Origin: Roseivirga sp. UBA6061
GTDB taxonomy: Bacteria > Bacteroidota > Bacteroidia > Cytophagales > Cyclobacteriaceae
Length of the DNA stretch: 52,189 bases
NCBI GenBank assembly: GCA_002427745.1
Contig: DIYF01000086.1
Coordinates: 34,476-86,664, forward strand
Reading direction: 5' to 3'
Shown in pieces: positions 25,509 through 34,903 of the stretch (its first letter is position 1; each line of letters starts with the position of its first letter). The notes beneath the pieces were generated by a model that was given only the letters and a program-made list of their open reading frames with translations, searched no databases and had not been told where the DNA came from. The position numbers and the translations under genes were made by a program.

Positions 25509-28037
25509 TTATTCATTACTCAAAGCCTTGATGGGGTTTTCCGAAGCTGCCTTGAATGATTGTGAACCTATCGTGAGCCAGGAGATTACCATGGCCATAG
25601 CACCGGCAAGTACAAACACCCAAAGATCGACAGGGGTTTTATAAGCAAAGCCCCTCAACCAATAGTCCACCAGATAGTAAGCCAGGGGAACAGCGATAAG
25701 CAGAGAAATAAAGACAAGCCTGGTAAATTCGGAAGAGAAGGTAATCATCAGGTTCAGTGTATGAGCTCCCAATACCTTTCTGATGCCCAGCTCCTTAATG
25801 CGCATTTCCGCTGAGAAAGCAGCCAGACCAAAGAGGCCCAGGCAGGCAATGATTACGGCTAAGACAGTGAACACATTCAGGACTTGCCCAAGCCGTTGCT
25901 GATCGCGGTAGCTGAACTCAAATGCCTGATCCATAAAGCTATATTCAAACGGATAGCTGTCATCAAGGGCACCTATTTGAGATTGAATTCCGGATATAAG
26001 GCTCCTGAGGTCTTCAGGAGACTGAACTGATGCGGCATTTAGCCTCAGTGAGAGATAAGAGGGGCTTGTGCCACTGTCCGGAAGAAAAGGGTTTTCTATA
26101 TGGTAGATAACCAAAGGCATTAATTCATGCACGGCATTTTTCATATGAAAGTCCTTCACTACCCCGATTACTACGAATGTTTGGTTCCGACCGCTTGGCA
26201 GTGTTTTGCCAATAGGAGAGTCTGTGGCATAATCTTCAGGCAGTCCCCAGCCCAGTTCCTTTACCGCGGTGGCATTCAATATGATACCGGTATGTTTGTC
26301 GGCAGTACTGTTTCTGTTAAAGTTTCTTCCTGCCAGAAATTCCGGCTCCAGCATATTGAGGTAGTCAGTATCTAACTTCATGCGCTGCACCTGCAGCTCT
26401 TTTTTTTCAGGGGCATTGACGGTCAGTATGTCTCCCCTGTAAATATTAGGAGGCACCTCGTGCGATTGCCCCACCAGAGTAACAGCAGGATTATCCATTA
26501 ACCTGGTTTTAAGGGAGGCCACTTCATGGTTGAGCAGCTCAATGTTGTGCAGCTGTAATATGTGCCCGGTATCATACCCCTTATCCAGGTTCGCTGTATA
26601 CTGCAGTTGCTTATGCACAAAGAAGGTACCGATGATCAGGACTACTGAAGCCGCGAACTGAAAAATGACGAGTGCATTACGGAGTGCCTTACCATGTCGT
26701 CCCTGTCGGCCCCGACCTTTCAATGCATCAGTAGCGCTGAAAGAAGTAAGATAAAAGGCAGGGTAGATACCCGAAATTATTCCAAGTAATATAGATCCAC
26801 CAACAAACCCAAAGAGAAAGGATGCACTGGAAAGCTCATTGTACAGGTTCAGTTCTCTGCCGGCTATGGCATTGAATGAGGGCAGTAAAATCTCTGTGGC
26901 AAGTACCGCAATCACCATGCTTAACAGGGCATAAATAACTGATTCTAAAATAAACTGACGAATCAGGAGGGCTCTGCCGGATCCCAGTATTTTTCGCATG
27001 CCTACTTCACGTGAGCGTTTTGTGGCACGGGCGGTAGAGAGGTTCATAAAGTTAATACATGACAGAATCAGGATAATGACACCTACGGAGGTAAAAATAT
27101 TGATCTGACTGCGGTTGCCTAAAGGTCCGGCCAGGTTGTTTTTTGTAGCATCCAGATACACTTCGTTGAGTGGTTGCAGGTATAGGTTCCAGGCCATCCC
27201 TTTGGCTTCAAGTTCGTCAAAGGTGAGGTTGAAGAGGTTACGCAGCGTAGGGGCAGCATATTTCTTCGGGACTTTCTGCATTTTAGTCGCCAGTACATCG
27301 AGGTCTGTATGCCTCTTCACCAGACCGTAGTTGATAAAGGCGGTCCATGACCAGGTAGTTTCCAGTGATTTGATCACAGGGTAACTGCTCATAGAGCTAA
27401 GTAAATCAAACTGCATGTGTGAGTTTTGAGGAGGGTCGCTGACCACAGCTGTTACTTCAAAGGTCTGCCATGGCGGAGTCTGGTTTTCTCTACCTTCCAG
27501 AATAACCCCTTTCATTTCCAGTGTCTGGCCCACCGGGTTTTCGTTTCCAAAGTACTTTTTTGCAGTTTCGGAGGTTAAAACCACCTTGTTAGGACCATCC
27601 AGTGCGGTTCTCAGGTCCCCGCTGATGACATCAAATGAAAAGATTTTAAAGAAGTTGGCGTCCACTACCATGTGTCGTTTCTGCAAAAGAGAGGTAACCT
27701 CGTTTGCCTTGTTTTTGTGCAGAACAGCAAAGGGAGTGGGGACGAGTACCCGGGTAACTTCGTCAAACTCCGGTATCTCAGCCTGGAGGGCCAATGCTAC
27801 ATTAGGACCGGTGGTGGACTGTTGTCCTTTCCAGTCACCCCAGATAGATGACTGATTGATGCGGTAGATACGATCACTCTGGTCGTGAAAGTTATCATAG
27901 CTCAGCTCGTACTTTACATAGAGACCTATGAGCAGGCAAGTCGTGATACCTATAGAAAGCCCCAGGACATTGAGAAGAGAGAATTGCTTTTGGCGCAGTG
28001 CTGATCTCCATGCAGTTTTGAGAATGATTTGCAACAT
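25509..28037 (-). CDS. MacB/FtsX-type ABC transporter permease, copy 2
   Basis: 842 aa. An N-terminal helix after TAWRSALRQKQFSLLNVLGL, a periplasmic MacB_PCD domain (about 50-290), three helices (about 295-430), a further helix near 465-480, a second MacB_PCD domain (about 490-720), and three C-terminal helices (about 730-830). This is the tandem-duplicated FtsX permease form of Bacteroidota. It lacks an ATPase domain and no ATPase gene is near. It is a close paralogue of the upstream copy, from which it is separated by 57 bases, so the two are probably co-transcribed. Substrate unknown; relatives export peptides or lipoproteins, or act as mechanotransmitters. Confidence 0.9.
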   Translation of the reverse strand: MLQIILKTAWRSALRQKQFSLLNVLGLSIGITTCLLIGLYVKYELSYDNFHDQSDRIYRINQSSIWGDWKGQQSTTGPNVALALQAEIPEFDEVTRVLVPTPFAVLHKNKANEVTSLLQKRHMVVDANFFKIFSFDVISGDLRTALDGPNKVVLTSETAKKYFGNENPVGQTLEMKGVILEGRENQTPPWQTFEVTAVVSDPPQNSHMQFDLLSSMSSYPVIKSLETTWSWTAFINYGLVKRHTDLDVLATKMQKVPKKYAAPTLRNLFNLTFDELEAKGMAWNLYLQPLNEVYLDATKNNLAGPLGNRSQINIFTSVGVIILILSCINFMNLSTARATKRSREVGMRKILGSGRALLIRQFILESVIYALLSMVIAVLATEILLPSFNAIAGRELNLYNELSSASFLFGFVGGSILLGIISGIYPAFYLTSFSATDALKGRGRQGRHGKALRNALVIFQFAASVVLIIGTFFVHKQLQYTANLDKGYDTGHILQLHNIELLNHEVASLKTRLMDNPAVTLVGQSHEVPPNIYRGDILTVNAPEKKELQVQRMKLDTDYLNMLEPEFLAGRNFNRNSTADKHTGIILNATAVKELGWGLPEDYATDSPIGKTLPSGRNQTFVVIGVVKDFHMKNAVHELMPLVIYHIENPFLPDSGTSPSYLSLRLNAASVQSPEDLRSLISGIQSQIGALDDSYPFEYSFMDQAFEFSYRDQQRLGQVLNVFTVLAVIIACLGLFGLAAFSAEMRIKELGIRKVLGAHTLNLMITFSSEFTRLVFISLLIAVPLAYYLVDYWLRGFAYKTPVDLWVFVLAGAMAMVISWLTIGSQSFKAASENPIKALSNE

Positions 28038-28094
28038 AGAATCTGAATTGGTGAAGTCTGTTGGTGATTATGTTTTTTGACAATCCTGAGTTGT

Positions 28095-30596
28095 TTACTC
28101 GTCTCTTAGTGATTCAATCGGGTTACGACAGGCTGCCTTAAGTGACTGGAAGCTAATGGTGCCCCAGGCGATTACCAGGGCAGCCATGCCGGCTATGATA
28201 AATACACCGATGTCTATAGGCGTTTTATAGGCAAAGTCTGCCAGCCAGGAGTCTACCATGAGGTAGGAGAGTGGTGCTGCCACGACCAGCGACAGGATGA
28301 CCAGCCTGGTAAATTCTGTTGAGAAGAGCATCATCAGCCCCAGTGCTTTAGCCCCGAGTACCTTGCGTACGCCCAGTTCTTTTTTGCGCTGTTCCGCAGA
28401 GAAAGCTGCCAGGCCAAAAAGGCCGAGACAGGCAATGGCTATGGCCATTATGGTGAACACGTTCAACACTTGGCCCATACGCTGCTCGCTACGGAAGCTT
28501 GCATCGAAGCTCTCATCCACAAAGCTGTATTCAAAAGGAAAGGTAGGGTCCAATGCCCGTATTTGTTCTCCGATACCGGAAATCATTTCTCTTAGAGCTT
28601 CTCCGGAATTAATGACCTCTGGCCTGAGTCGCATGGAAAGGTAAGAAGAGCCACCTCCATAATCCCAGACTTTGTCGTTATCCAGGTGAAGAATGACAAG
28701 TGGGTTAATGGCATTTTTGAGGCTGAGAAAATTGAAGTCTTCTACCACACCTATCACCTTCAGAGAATATTCATCTCCGGAAGCAATACTCATCGATTTT
28801 CCAATCGGAGAATCTTCAGCATAGGTATCAGGAGTTCCCCAGCCAAGGGCTTTTACGGCCGACACATTGAGCACAATGCCATATTTATCGCTTTCAATAT
28901 TTTTATCGAAAGACCTGCCCAGCAACAGCTTAGGATTAAGTGTGGCGAAGTAATCTTCATCGATTTTCATATTACTCAGCTGTACCACATCTTCTGTACC
29001 GGTGGCTTTGTAGCGGTCTCCGGAAAAGACATTGGGAGGCAGGGCACTGGATTGTCCGATTGCCGAGAAGGCAGGGTTACCCGCCAGTGTATTCTTTATG
29101 GTCTGGATGTCTCCACTGAACTGTTCCAGGTTGTGTAGTTGAAACAGGTTGTGTTTGTCATAACCCAGGTCCATGCCGGAGGTGTAGGAAAGCTGTTTCT
29201 GCACAAAGAAGGCAGAAATTACCAGAGCAATGGAAATCGTGAACTGGAAGACCACCAGCCCGTTCCGAATCGCCTTACCTTTGAAGCCGCTGGCCACTTT
29301 ACCTTTCAGAGAGGCAATGGGTTTGAATGACGACAGGTAGAAAGCCGGGTAGCTTCCGGATAGCAGTCCTACCATAAGCACGAAGCCCAGGAGGGTACCC
29401 AGGAATACGGGATTCTGTAGCTGTGCATCCAGAGAAAGCTGTTTTGAGGCCAGGTTATTGAAGGCACCCAGGCTTATTTCTGCCAGTACGATTGCGATGA
29501 TAGTACCCACGGCAGTGAACAGAACCGATTCAAACATAAACTGACCCACCAGTTTTTTCCTGCCGGAGCCCAATACCTTTCTGACACCCACCTCTTTGCT
29601 ACGATTGGCAGACCGTGCGGTAGACAGGTTCATAAAGTTGATACAGGAGAGGAGGAGCGTAAAGACACCGATAGCCGTAAAAATCCGGATTTGCTGCATA
29701 TTGCCAACCCGGCCCAGGAGATTGCCTGCTGTATATTCGTTCAGATAGACATCTTTTAGCGGGGTCATGTAGAGCGGCCAGCCGTTTTCTCCGGTAAAAT
29801 CATCGAAAGACTGATTGAAAATAGTTTCGGTAGTGCGCGCAGCATACTTCGGAGGAATCTGCTGGATTTTTTCACTTAGTGCCTTTACATCGGTACCTGA
29901 TCTTACCAGCCCATAGGTAGCAAAATTGGTCCAGATCCATTTCCATTCCTGACTTTTGATGTGGCCGTAACTATCCATAGAAGTAAGGAAATCAAAATTG
30001 ATATGGGAGTTGGAAGGCAGGTCTTCCACGATACCGCTGATGGTAAAAAGGTCACTGTAGACACTGAACCTGGCCTCCATAGTTTTGCCAATGGGATCCT
30101 CATCGCCAAAATACTTTCTGGCCATAGATTCCGTAATGACCATTTTGGAGGGGCCTTTCAGTACATCATCAGGATTGCCCTGCAACAGTCTGAAAGAAAA
30201 GACATCGAAGAAGTTTTCTTCAGCGATAAACAGGCGATGCTCCTTAAAAGACACCACACTGCCGTCTTCCTTTTTGTGATTCACAATGTAGAACCCGGAT
30301 GCCTGTAGTCGGGTTATCTCTTCAAATTCCGGAGCTTCGGCACGCAATGAGAGTCCCACATTGGGGCCCAGGCCTGACATGCGATCGTTCCAGTCTCCCC
30401 AGATCATAGGCTGTTCAATACGGTAGATACGATCAGCCTTCTCGTGAAAGTTATCATAGCTGAGCTCATCCTGTACATAGAGCCCTATCAGCAGACAGGT
30501 GGTGATACCAATGGAGAGGCCCAGCACATTGAGTAATGAGAATTGCTTTTGGCGTAGTGCTGACCTCCAGGCCATTTTCAACATGTTCTTTAACAT
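28095..30596 (-). CDS. MacB/FtsX-type ABC transporter permease, copy 1
   Basis: 833 aa from the ATG at 30596. Same layout as the downstream copy: N-terminal helix, MacB_PCD, three helices, a linking helix, MacB_PCD, three helices ending near the C-terminus. The first 60 residues are nearly identical to the second copy (both contain ALRQKQFSLLNVLGLSIGI), and the DNA is also similar there, which points to a tandem duplication; the periplasmic parts have diverged. The upstream region holds a sigma-54-like promoter. The frame is open up to 30647, but homologues start at MLKNMLKMAWRS. Confidence 0.9.
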   Translation of the reverse strand: MLKNMLKMAWRSALRQKQFSLLNVLGLSIGITTCLLIGLYVQDELSYDNFHEKADRIYRIEQPMIWGDWNDRMSGLGPNVGLSLRAEAPEFEEITRLQASGFYIVNHKKEDGSVVSFKEHRLFIAEENFFDVFSFRLLQGNPDDVLKGPSKMVITESMARKYFGDEDPIGKTMEARFSVYSDLFTISGIVEDLPSNSHINFDFLTSMDSYGHIKSQEWKWIWTNFATYGLVRSGTDVKALSEKIQQIPPKYAARTTETIFNQSFDDFTGENGWPLYMTPLKDVYLNEYTAGNLLGRVGNMQQIRIFTAIGVFTLLLSCINFMNLSTARSANRSKEVGVRKVLGSGRKKLVGQFMFESVLFTAVGTIIAIVLAEISLGAFNNLASKQLSLDAQLQNPVFLGTLLGFVLMVGLLSGSYPAFYLSSFKPIASLKGKVASGFKGKAIRNGLVVFQFTISIALVISAFFVQKQLSYTSGMDLGYDKHNLFQLHNLEQFSGDIQTIKNTLAGNPAFSAIGQSSALPPNVFSGDRYKATGTEDVVQLSNMKIDEDYFATLNPKLLLGRSFDKNIESDKYGIVLNVSAVKALGWGTPDTYAEDSPIGKSMSIASGDEYSLKVIGVVEDFNFLSLKNAINPLVILHLDNDKVWDYGGGSSYLSMRLRPEVINSGEALREMISGIGEQIRALDPTFPFEYSFVDESFDASFRSEQRMGQVLNVFTIMAIAIACLGLFGLAAFSAEQRKKELGVRKVLGAKALGLMMLFSTEFTRLVILSLVVAAPLSYLMVDSWLADFAYKTPIDIGVFIIAGMAALVIAWGTISFQSLKAACRNPIESLRDE

Positions 30597-30631
30597 CGCG
30601 TCAAAATTAACTAATAGTCGCGATGCCATTT

Positions 30632-30646
30632 CCAAAAGGGGTGCCA
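30632..30646 (-). promoter_or_regulatory. Sigma-54-like promoter upstream of the tandem permeases
   Basis: On the minus strand TGGCAC (30646-30641), then TTGG (30635-30632), fits TGGCACG-N4-TTGC except for two positions: C for G at the end of the -24 box, and G for the final C of the -12 box. The start would be near 30620, leaving about 24 bases before the ATG at 30596. Confidence 0.45.
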
Positions 30647-30780
30647 AAGTGAAAAACTGACTCTGTTTCTCACAAAGGCCATTTTTCAGGAAGTTTGTAG
30701 TCTATTCCCTGTTCTTCACAGGACGGCAGTGTCCGCTGGCGGATAGCTACAAGGGGCATGTATTAAATCGGCATTCAGAC

Positions 30781-31011
30781 TCAGGTACTGACCCTTTGTC
30801 CTCTTCCGATTAACAGGTATAGCAAAGAGCCTATTACCGGCAGGAAAATAATGACCAACACCCATATAGTTTTGTTGGTGCTGTCGGTAAACTCACTTTT
30901 CACAATGTCTACCAGTGCCCAGATCCAGAGAAATGTCGGGATGCCCAGGACAAACAGGATAATCAGAAGCTCAGGGCCACCCGGCATGCCCAGTTGTAAT
31001 ATTGAATTCAT
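30781..31011 (-). CDS. PLDc_N domain small membrane protein
   Basis: 76 aa with two membrane helices (about 13-35 and 48-68) and the PLDc_N pattern FLWIWALVDIVKSEF followed by WVLVIIFLPVIGSLLYLLIGR. The same module forms the membrane anchor of cardiolipin synthases and of immunity-like small proteins, but no catalytic HKD domain is present. Function unknown. Confidence 0.82.
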   Translation of the reverse strand: MNSILQLGMPGGPELLIILFVLGIPTFLWIWALVDIVKSEFTDSTNKTIWVLVIIFLPVIGSLLYLLIGRGQRVST

Positions 31012-31101
31012 CTTGAATAGTTTAATGTGACAGTTTAAAAATAGTCATTTTTTACTTTCAGGATGTTTGTCCACTACAACCAGCAGGGACCGTTTCAATC
31101 A

Positions 31102-32445
31102 TCAAAAATCTCTGTAGGGAGCATCCAGGTATTGATTTGCTTCCTCTTCTGCAAATCTAGCCTTTTCACTATCCCAGTGTAGGGTTTTGTTAGGAAAGCG
31201 TCCGGCAATCACACCCAACAGAATGGTTTCAGTGAGTCGGGCCGCATAAGAGAAAGGTGCAGAGCACTCGTCTTTACCAAGGCAGGCATCTACAAACTGA
31301 TGGTAGTGCTTGGGCCCTTCACTCGCATAATTTCTGATGGGTTTACCAAGACCGGATGATTGCTCAACCGCTGCAATCTCAGAATCGATATTCTGATACT
31401 CACCCTTCACAATCAGTTTGGGCAGTTGCATAAAATGAGGGAGCAGCAATCTGCCTTTCTCCCCGATAAACATGGCCCCCTGATCCGGCAGTGTTTCGTT
31501 GTCAGGCAGTTTCAGATCTTTATGGTTCTTGGGCGCTCCTTCGCCATCATACCAGACCCATTTAAATTTCTCTGTGGTATATTTTGTACCCGGGAACTGG
31601 TAAGTGACAATGTTATTTTCAGGAAACCCGAAGCCGTTGGGTTTACGGCACTTGGTCTTGATTGTTTTGGGTACATCCAGGGCCAGTGCATTGTAGGGGG
31701 TATCAAAGATGTGTACGCCCATATCGCCCAGTGTGCCGCAGCCGTAATCCACGAGTTTTCTCCAGTTACCTGGATGGTAGACATTGGCTTTATAAGGCCG
31801 CTCTGCAGAGGTGCCCAGCCAAAGGTTCCAGTCAAGTGAATCAGGTACAGGGTCGCTGCCTTCCGGTACAGGACCGTCATATCCCCAGTTTTTAGGCGAC
31901 CAGGCTCTTACTCTTTTTACCTTACCGATTATGCCGGACTGAATTAAAAGCGTGGCCAGTCTGTAATCATAGAATGAATGAACCTGAATTCCCATTTGGG
32001 TCACCAGGTTTTTTTCTTCAGCCAGCTTTCTCATGGCCCGCGCCTCCGTCACATGGTGGGTGAGGGGTTTTTGGCAATAAACCGCTTTGCCCATTTCCAT
32101 GGCTTTCATAGAGGCTGGTGCATGGGTATGGTCCGGGGTGGAAACGATCACCGCATCAATGTTGTCTCCCAGCTCTTCCAGCATTTTTCTGTAATCAGAA
32201 AAGGTTTTGGCAGAGGGGTGGAGTTTATGCGCTTTGGCCAGCAGGTTGGAATCAACATCACAAAGAGCTACTACATCTACCTGCGCATGAGAAGAGATAT
32301 CTCTCAGGTCTTCGCCTCCCATATTGCCTACACCGATATGAGCCGTTCTCAGCCTATCATTTTTGGCCAGTGACCAAACAGAGGCTGGCAGCAGAGATGC
32401 GGAGGTGATTACTGCGGTATCTTTCAAAAAATTTCTTCTGTTCAT
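31102..32445 (-). CDS. Gfo/Idh/MocA family oxidoreductase with Tat-like signal
   Basis: 447 aa from the ATG at 32445. The N-terminus MNRRNFLKDTAVIT is a twin-arginine (Tat)-type signal, followed by the NAD-binding Rossmann motif GVGNMGGEDLRD, and the family motif in the variant form YCQKPLTHHVTEAR (QKP instead of EKP). This subgroup acts in the periplasm with a tightly bound cofactor. With the DUF1080 protein directly upstream it may take part in oxidation and cleavage of glycosides through 3-keto sugars. Substrate unknown. The open frame to 32496 overlaps the DUF1080 gene's end and is not likely used. Confidence 0.9.
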   Translation of the reverse strand: MNRRNFLKDTAVITSASLLPASVWSLAKNDRLRTAHIGVGNMGGEDLRDISSHAQVDVVALCDVDSNLLAKAHKLHPSAKTFSDYRKMLEELGDNIDAVIVSTPDHTHAPASMKAMEMGKAVYCQKPLTHHVTEARAMRKLAEEKNLVTQMGIQVHSFYDYRLATLLIQSGIIGKVKRVRAWSPKNWGYDGPVPEGSDPVPDSLDWNLWLGTSAERPYKANVYHPGNWRKLVDYGCGTLGDMGVHIFDTPYNALALDVPKTIKTKCRKPNGFGFPENNIVTYQFPGTKYTTEKFKWVWYDGEGAPKNHKDLKLPDNETLPDQGAMFIGEKGRLLLPHFMQLPKLIVKGEYQNIDSEIAAVEQSSGLGKPIRNYASEGPKHYHQFVDACLGKDECSAPFSYAARLTETILLGVIAGRFPNKTLHWDSEKARFAEEEANQYLDAPYRDF

Positions 32446-32462
32446 CTTGGGTCTGATTTCTG

Positions 32463-33251
32463 TTAAAGCTTCCTGATTCTTATTTCTCTGAACCACAGAT
32501 CACTGCCATGGTCCTGAAAGCCGATAAAACCTGTTTTGAATTTGCCATAATCAGGAGCGTTTTTCCACTTGCCTGAGTTTCTCTTTTCATACCAGTCGTC
32601 AGACCAGGGTACAAAGGAGAGTACCTTTTTGCCGTTGAGCCAGTATTCTGCATTTTCCGGGGTGAAGATGATTTTTGTAGAGTTCCATTCTCCGGCCGGG
32701 TTGAGTTGCTTCTGTGCCGGGTCAGGGGTATACATAGCGTAGTCAGCTGCCGTAGACTGCCAGTCCTGTAGTTTTGAAGGCTCCTCAGCCCCGAAGCTGG
32801 CATTATAGGCTGTAAGGTCATGGATAGAGGCATAATCGGCATCATCTATCAGCTGATATTCCGGAGCTACTTCCGGTGGCCCGCCATAGCCTTCTTTTAT
32901 GTGATAAAAGATGCCACTGTTGCCTCCCCTTGGAATTTTCCACTCCACATACAGTTCAAAATTATCGAACTCTTCTGCACCGTAGATGATATCGCGACTA
33001 CCCTTGTAATCATAGTCTTCTTCCAGGATTTGCTCTGTACTAAAAGTGAGGGTTTTGTCTTTGATGGCCCAGCCGGGAGGAAGGGCATCTCCATTATAGG
33101 CTCTCCAGCCATCAAGGCTGCTTCCGTCAAAGAGAGTGATCCATTCAGCTTCAGGTTCGGCTTTTTGAGTGGAGTCAGATTCAGATTTCTTTGCAGTGCC
33201 ACAGGACAGAACCAGGACAGCCAGCAGTGCGGATGTAAAAAAATGTCTCAT
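32463..33251 (-). CDS. DUF1080 lipoprotein (3-keto-disaccharide hydrolase type)
   Basis: 262 aa. A lipoprotein signal (LLAVLVLSCGTAKK, Cys at about 17) is followed by one DUF1080 concanavalin-like domain: ITLFDGSSLDGWRAYNGD at the start, NSGIFYHIKEGYGG, and the C-terminal GFIGFQDHGSDLWFREIRIRKL in parts. Members of this family cleave 3-keto-glycosides. It lies 17 bases before the Gfo/Idh oxidoreductase, and the pair is common in Bacteroidota and Planctomycetota. The function of this individual protein is inferred from family and context. Confidence 0.88.
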   Translation of the reverse strand: MRHFFTSALLAVLVLSCGTAKKSESDSTQKAEPEAEWITLFDGSSLDGWRAYNGDALPPGWAIKDKTLTFSTEQILEEDYDYKGSRDIIYGAEEFDNFELYVEWKIPRGGNSGIFYHIKEGYGGPPEVAPEYQLIDDADYASIHDLTAYNASFGAEEPSKLQDWQSTAADYAMYTPDPAQKQLNPAGEWNSTKIIFTPENAEYWLNGKKVLSFVPWSDDWYEKRNSGKWKNAPDYGKFKTGFIGFQDHGSDLWFREIRIRKL

Positions 33252-33397
33252 AGTTAAGGCTAATGGCTCTTAAGATAGGGCTTTTAGCTTATTGAGACTA
33301 TGAGCTTTTTACCAATTTCGCGGTATGGCTATGAAACGACTGTCAATGGCAGTTTATGAGGGTACTTTCTGCTGGGTTTTGTCAGTATACCGGTGTC

Positions 33398-33610
33398 TCA
33401 GGCCTGGAAAGTTTCAACAATCTCAGAAGCTTGTTCCTGATCGTCCGGATTGATATAAACCTTACAGGAGCCAAAAGCCCCGAAACCGGCTATATGGCCT
33501 GCATTTACTTCACTCTTCAGCATGCTGGGAATCCCCGCTGCATCCAGTTGATGTTTCAATATACCGGCTTCACTATCCGACCCTGAGTATATAAGAATAA
33601 GATTATCCAT
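33398..33610 (-). CDS. DUF2007 family small protein
   Basis: 70 aa, matching the DUF2007 (putative signal-transducing protein) pattern: a beta-strand LILIYSGSD, a helix EAGILKHQLDAAGIPSML, and the C-terminal KVYINPDDQEQASEIVE. Soluble ferredoxin-like fold, about the full length of the family. Function unknown. It is followed by nothing recognisable. Confidence 0.8.
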   Translation of the reverse strand: MDNLILIYSGSDSEAGILKHQLDAAGIPSMLKSEVNAGHIAGFGAFGSCKVYINPDDQEQASEIVETFQA

Positions 33611-33653
33611 GACGCTCTGTTTAAGTGTGAAAACAATGGCTTGTGAAGATTCT

Positions 33654-33718
33654 ATCTCTTTTTATCAGAGATTTTCTCTCTTCATAAACCTACTACTTAT
33701 GGAAGATAGTAAGGTTTA
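33654..33718. repeat. Two small inverted repeats between DUF2007 and DUF1697 genes
   Basis: ATCTCT (33654-33659) pairs with AGAGAT (33667-33672), and TAAACCT-ACTA (33685-33695) pairs with TAGT-A-AGGTTTA (33707-33718) with one bulged base. The second hairpin could end the DUF1697 transcript, though no T-run follows on the minus strand. Confidence 0.35.
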
Positions 33719-33782
33719 GCCAGATTAATCTTTATTTCAGCAGGGCTATGTTCCTTTGATCCTCCTGAAGAACCGTGCAGGC

Positions 33783-34337
33783 TCAAAGCTTGCCTATAAT
33801 TCTGTTAATCGTCTTCCAGTTGCGCGTGGTGATGTCTTTGCCATACTGCTTTTCTAAAAAGTCCATGGCCTGAGGCGTACCGGAAATGGAGAGGTCGAGA
33901 ATGCTGAGAATTGAGCGGTCATTGTCTGATAGAATTCTGAAAGAGCCGTCATCGCTTGACCAGGGCATTGGCAAATCCAGCTGCTTATCTTCCCTCAGAA
34001 AAGAGATATAGAGCCTGATATCTTTATGCACTTCTATGTCTTTGAAAGGATCTGCTTGGTAAAGCTGCCTGATGGCTTCGGCCGTTCTGACGAGTACCGG
34101 AACCGGAAATCCAAAAGTTTGCTCGATTTGATCAGAAATACACTTTTCCAGATTTTGTTCTGTGTCGGTACCTGTATCAAAAATGACATTACCTGAATTG
34201 AGGAGTGTTATTACATTTTCGCAACCTATAGCGTCCAGTGTCTTTTTCAGGTCTGCCATGGGCACTTTTTTATGTCCTCCTACATTGATGCCTCGCAGAA
34301 AGGCGATGTACTTGCTTGTTTTCTGATCAGTGCTCAT
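33783..34337 (-). CDS. DUF1697 domain protein
   Basis: 184 aa, full length for DUF1697, with the N-terminal signature KYIAFLRGINVGGHKKVPMADL and the following NVITLLNSGNVIFDTG. Soluble, cytosolic. The family is widespread and has no known function. Monocistronic. Confidence 0.88.
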   Translation of the reverse strand: MSTDQKTSKYIAFLRGINVGGHKKVPMADLKKTLDAIGCENVITLLNSGNVIFDTGTDTEQNLEKCISDQIEQTFGFPVPVLVRTAEAIRQLYQADPFKDIEVHKDIRLYISFLREDKQLDLPMPWSSDDGSFRILSDNDRSILSILDLSISGTPQAMDFLEKQYGKDITTRNWKTINRIIGKL

Positions 34338-34428
34338 ATTCTGTGTTATTGGCCTGGTGTATGCAATTAAGCACTAATTGGGTTGATCCTAAAGATTAAT
34401 ATGTCGAAGATCATTACGAACCTGCAGA

Positions 34429-34899
34429 TTATTTTGACAGCATCTGGTGGATATGAGCAATCCTTTCCAGTTCCGCTACTGCCAGGTCAATCTTACTGCT
34501 TTCAAACTCCAGACATTTTGTATTGCGCCAAACTTCGGGCCATTCCGGGTTGATCACTTTCGTACTCCAGGTAAAGGTTTCGATGAGTTCAGCCAATTCC
34601 GTAATCAGCATATTTAACTCAGCCGTTAGCCCTTTATTCATACTAAGGTTCTGTTTGCCGAGCCAGCCGGTGCGGCATTCTATGGAGATGTCATGGTCCA
34701 CTCTACTGTATATCCTCAACTTACTGCCATAATCTGAAACAGGTTTGGCATGGCGAATTTCGTAGAAGGTGTCTGGCTTTCCGGCCATTCGATAGGTAGT
34801 GAGCTGGCCCTTTAAATAGCGGGTATTTAATTCCTCACATTCAAGGTTGTGAGATGCCGCAAAAGCCCTAAGGTCCGTGTCGAGTTTTTTCCAGTCCAT
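34429..34899 (-). CDS. Hypothetical soluble protein
   Basis: 156 aa from the ATG at 34899; I do not recognise a family. The sequence is mixed alpha/beta, with a conserved-looking core YEIRHAKPVSDYGSKLRIYS and a helical C-terminal third from about residue 95. No signal peptide or membrane segment. The ATG lies four bases after the amidohydrolase stop, so it is probably co-translated with it, even though the amidohydrolase is secreted and this protein is not. The open frame up to 34968 overlaps the amidohydrolase and is less likely. Confidence 0.6.
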   Translation of the reverse strand: MDWKKLDTDLRAFAASHNLECEELNTRYLKGQLTTYRMAGKPDTFYEIRHAKPVSDYGSKLRIYSRVDHDISIECRTGWLGKQNLSMNKGLTAELNMLITELAELIETFTWSTKVINPEWPEVWRNTKCLEFESSKIDLAVAELERIAHIHQMLSK

Positions 34900-34903
34900 T
34901 AGT

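Noticed and set aside
30711..30760. Inverted repeats GGAC/GTCC and TCCGC/GCGGA upstream of the tandem permeases
   Set aside because: Short (four and five bases), without T-run, and no second copy was noticed in the window, so no repeat family or operator can be supported.
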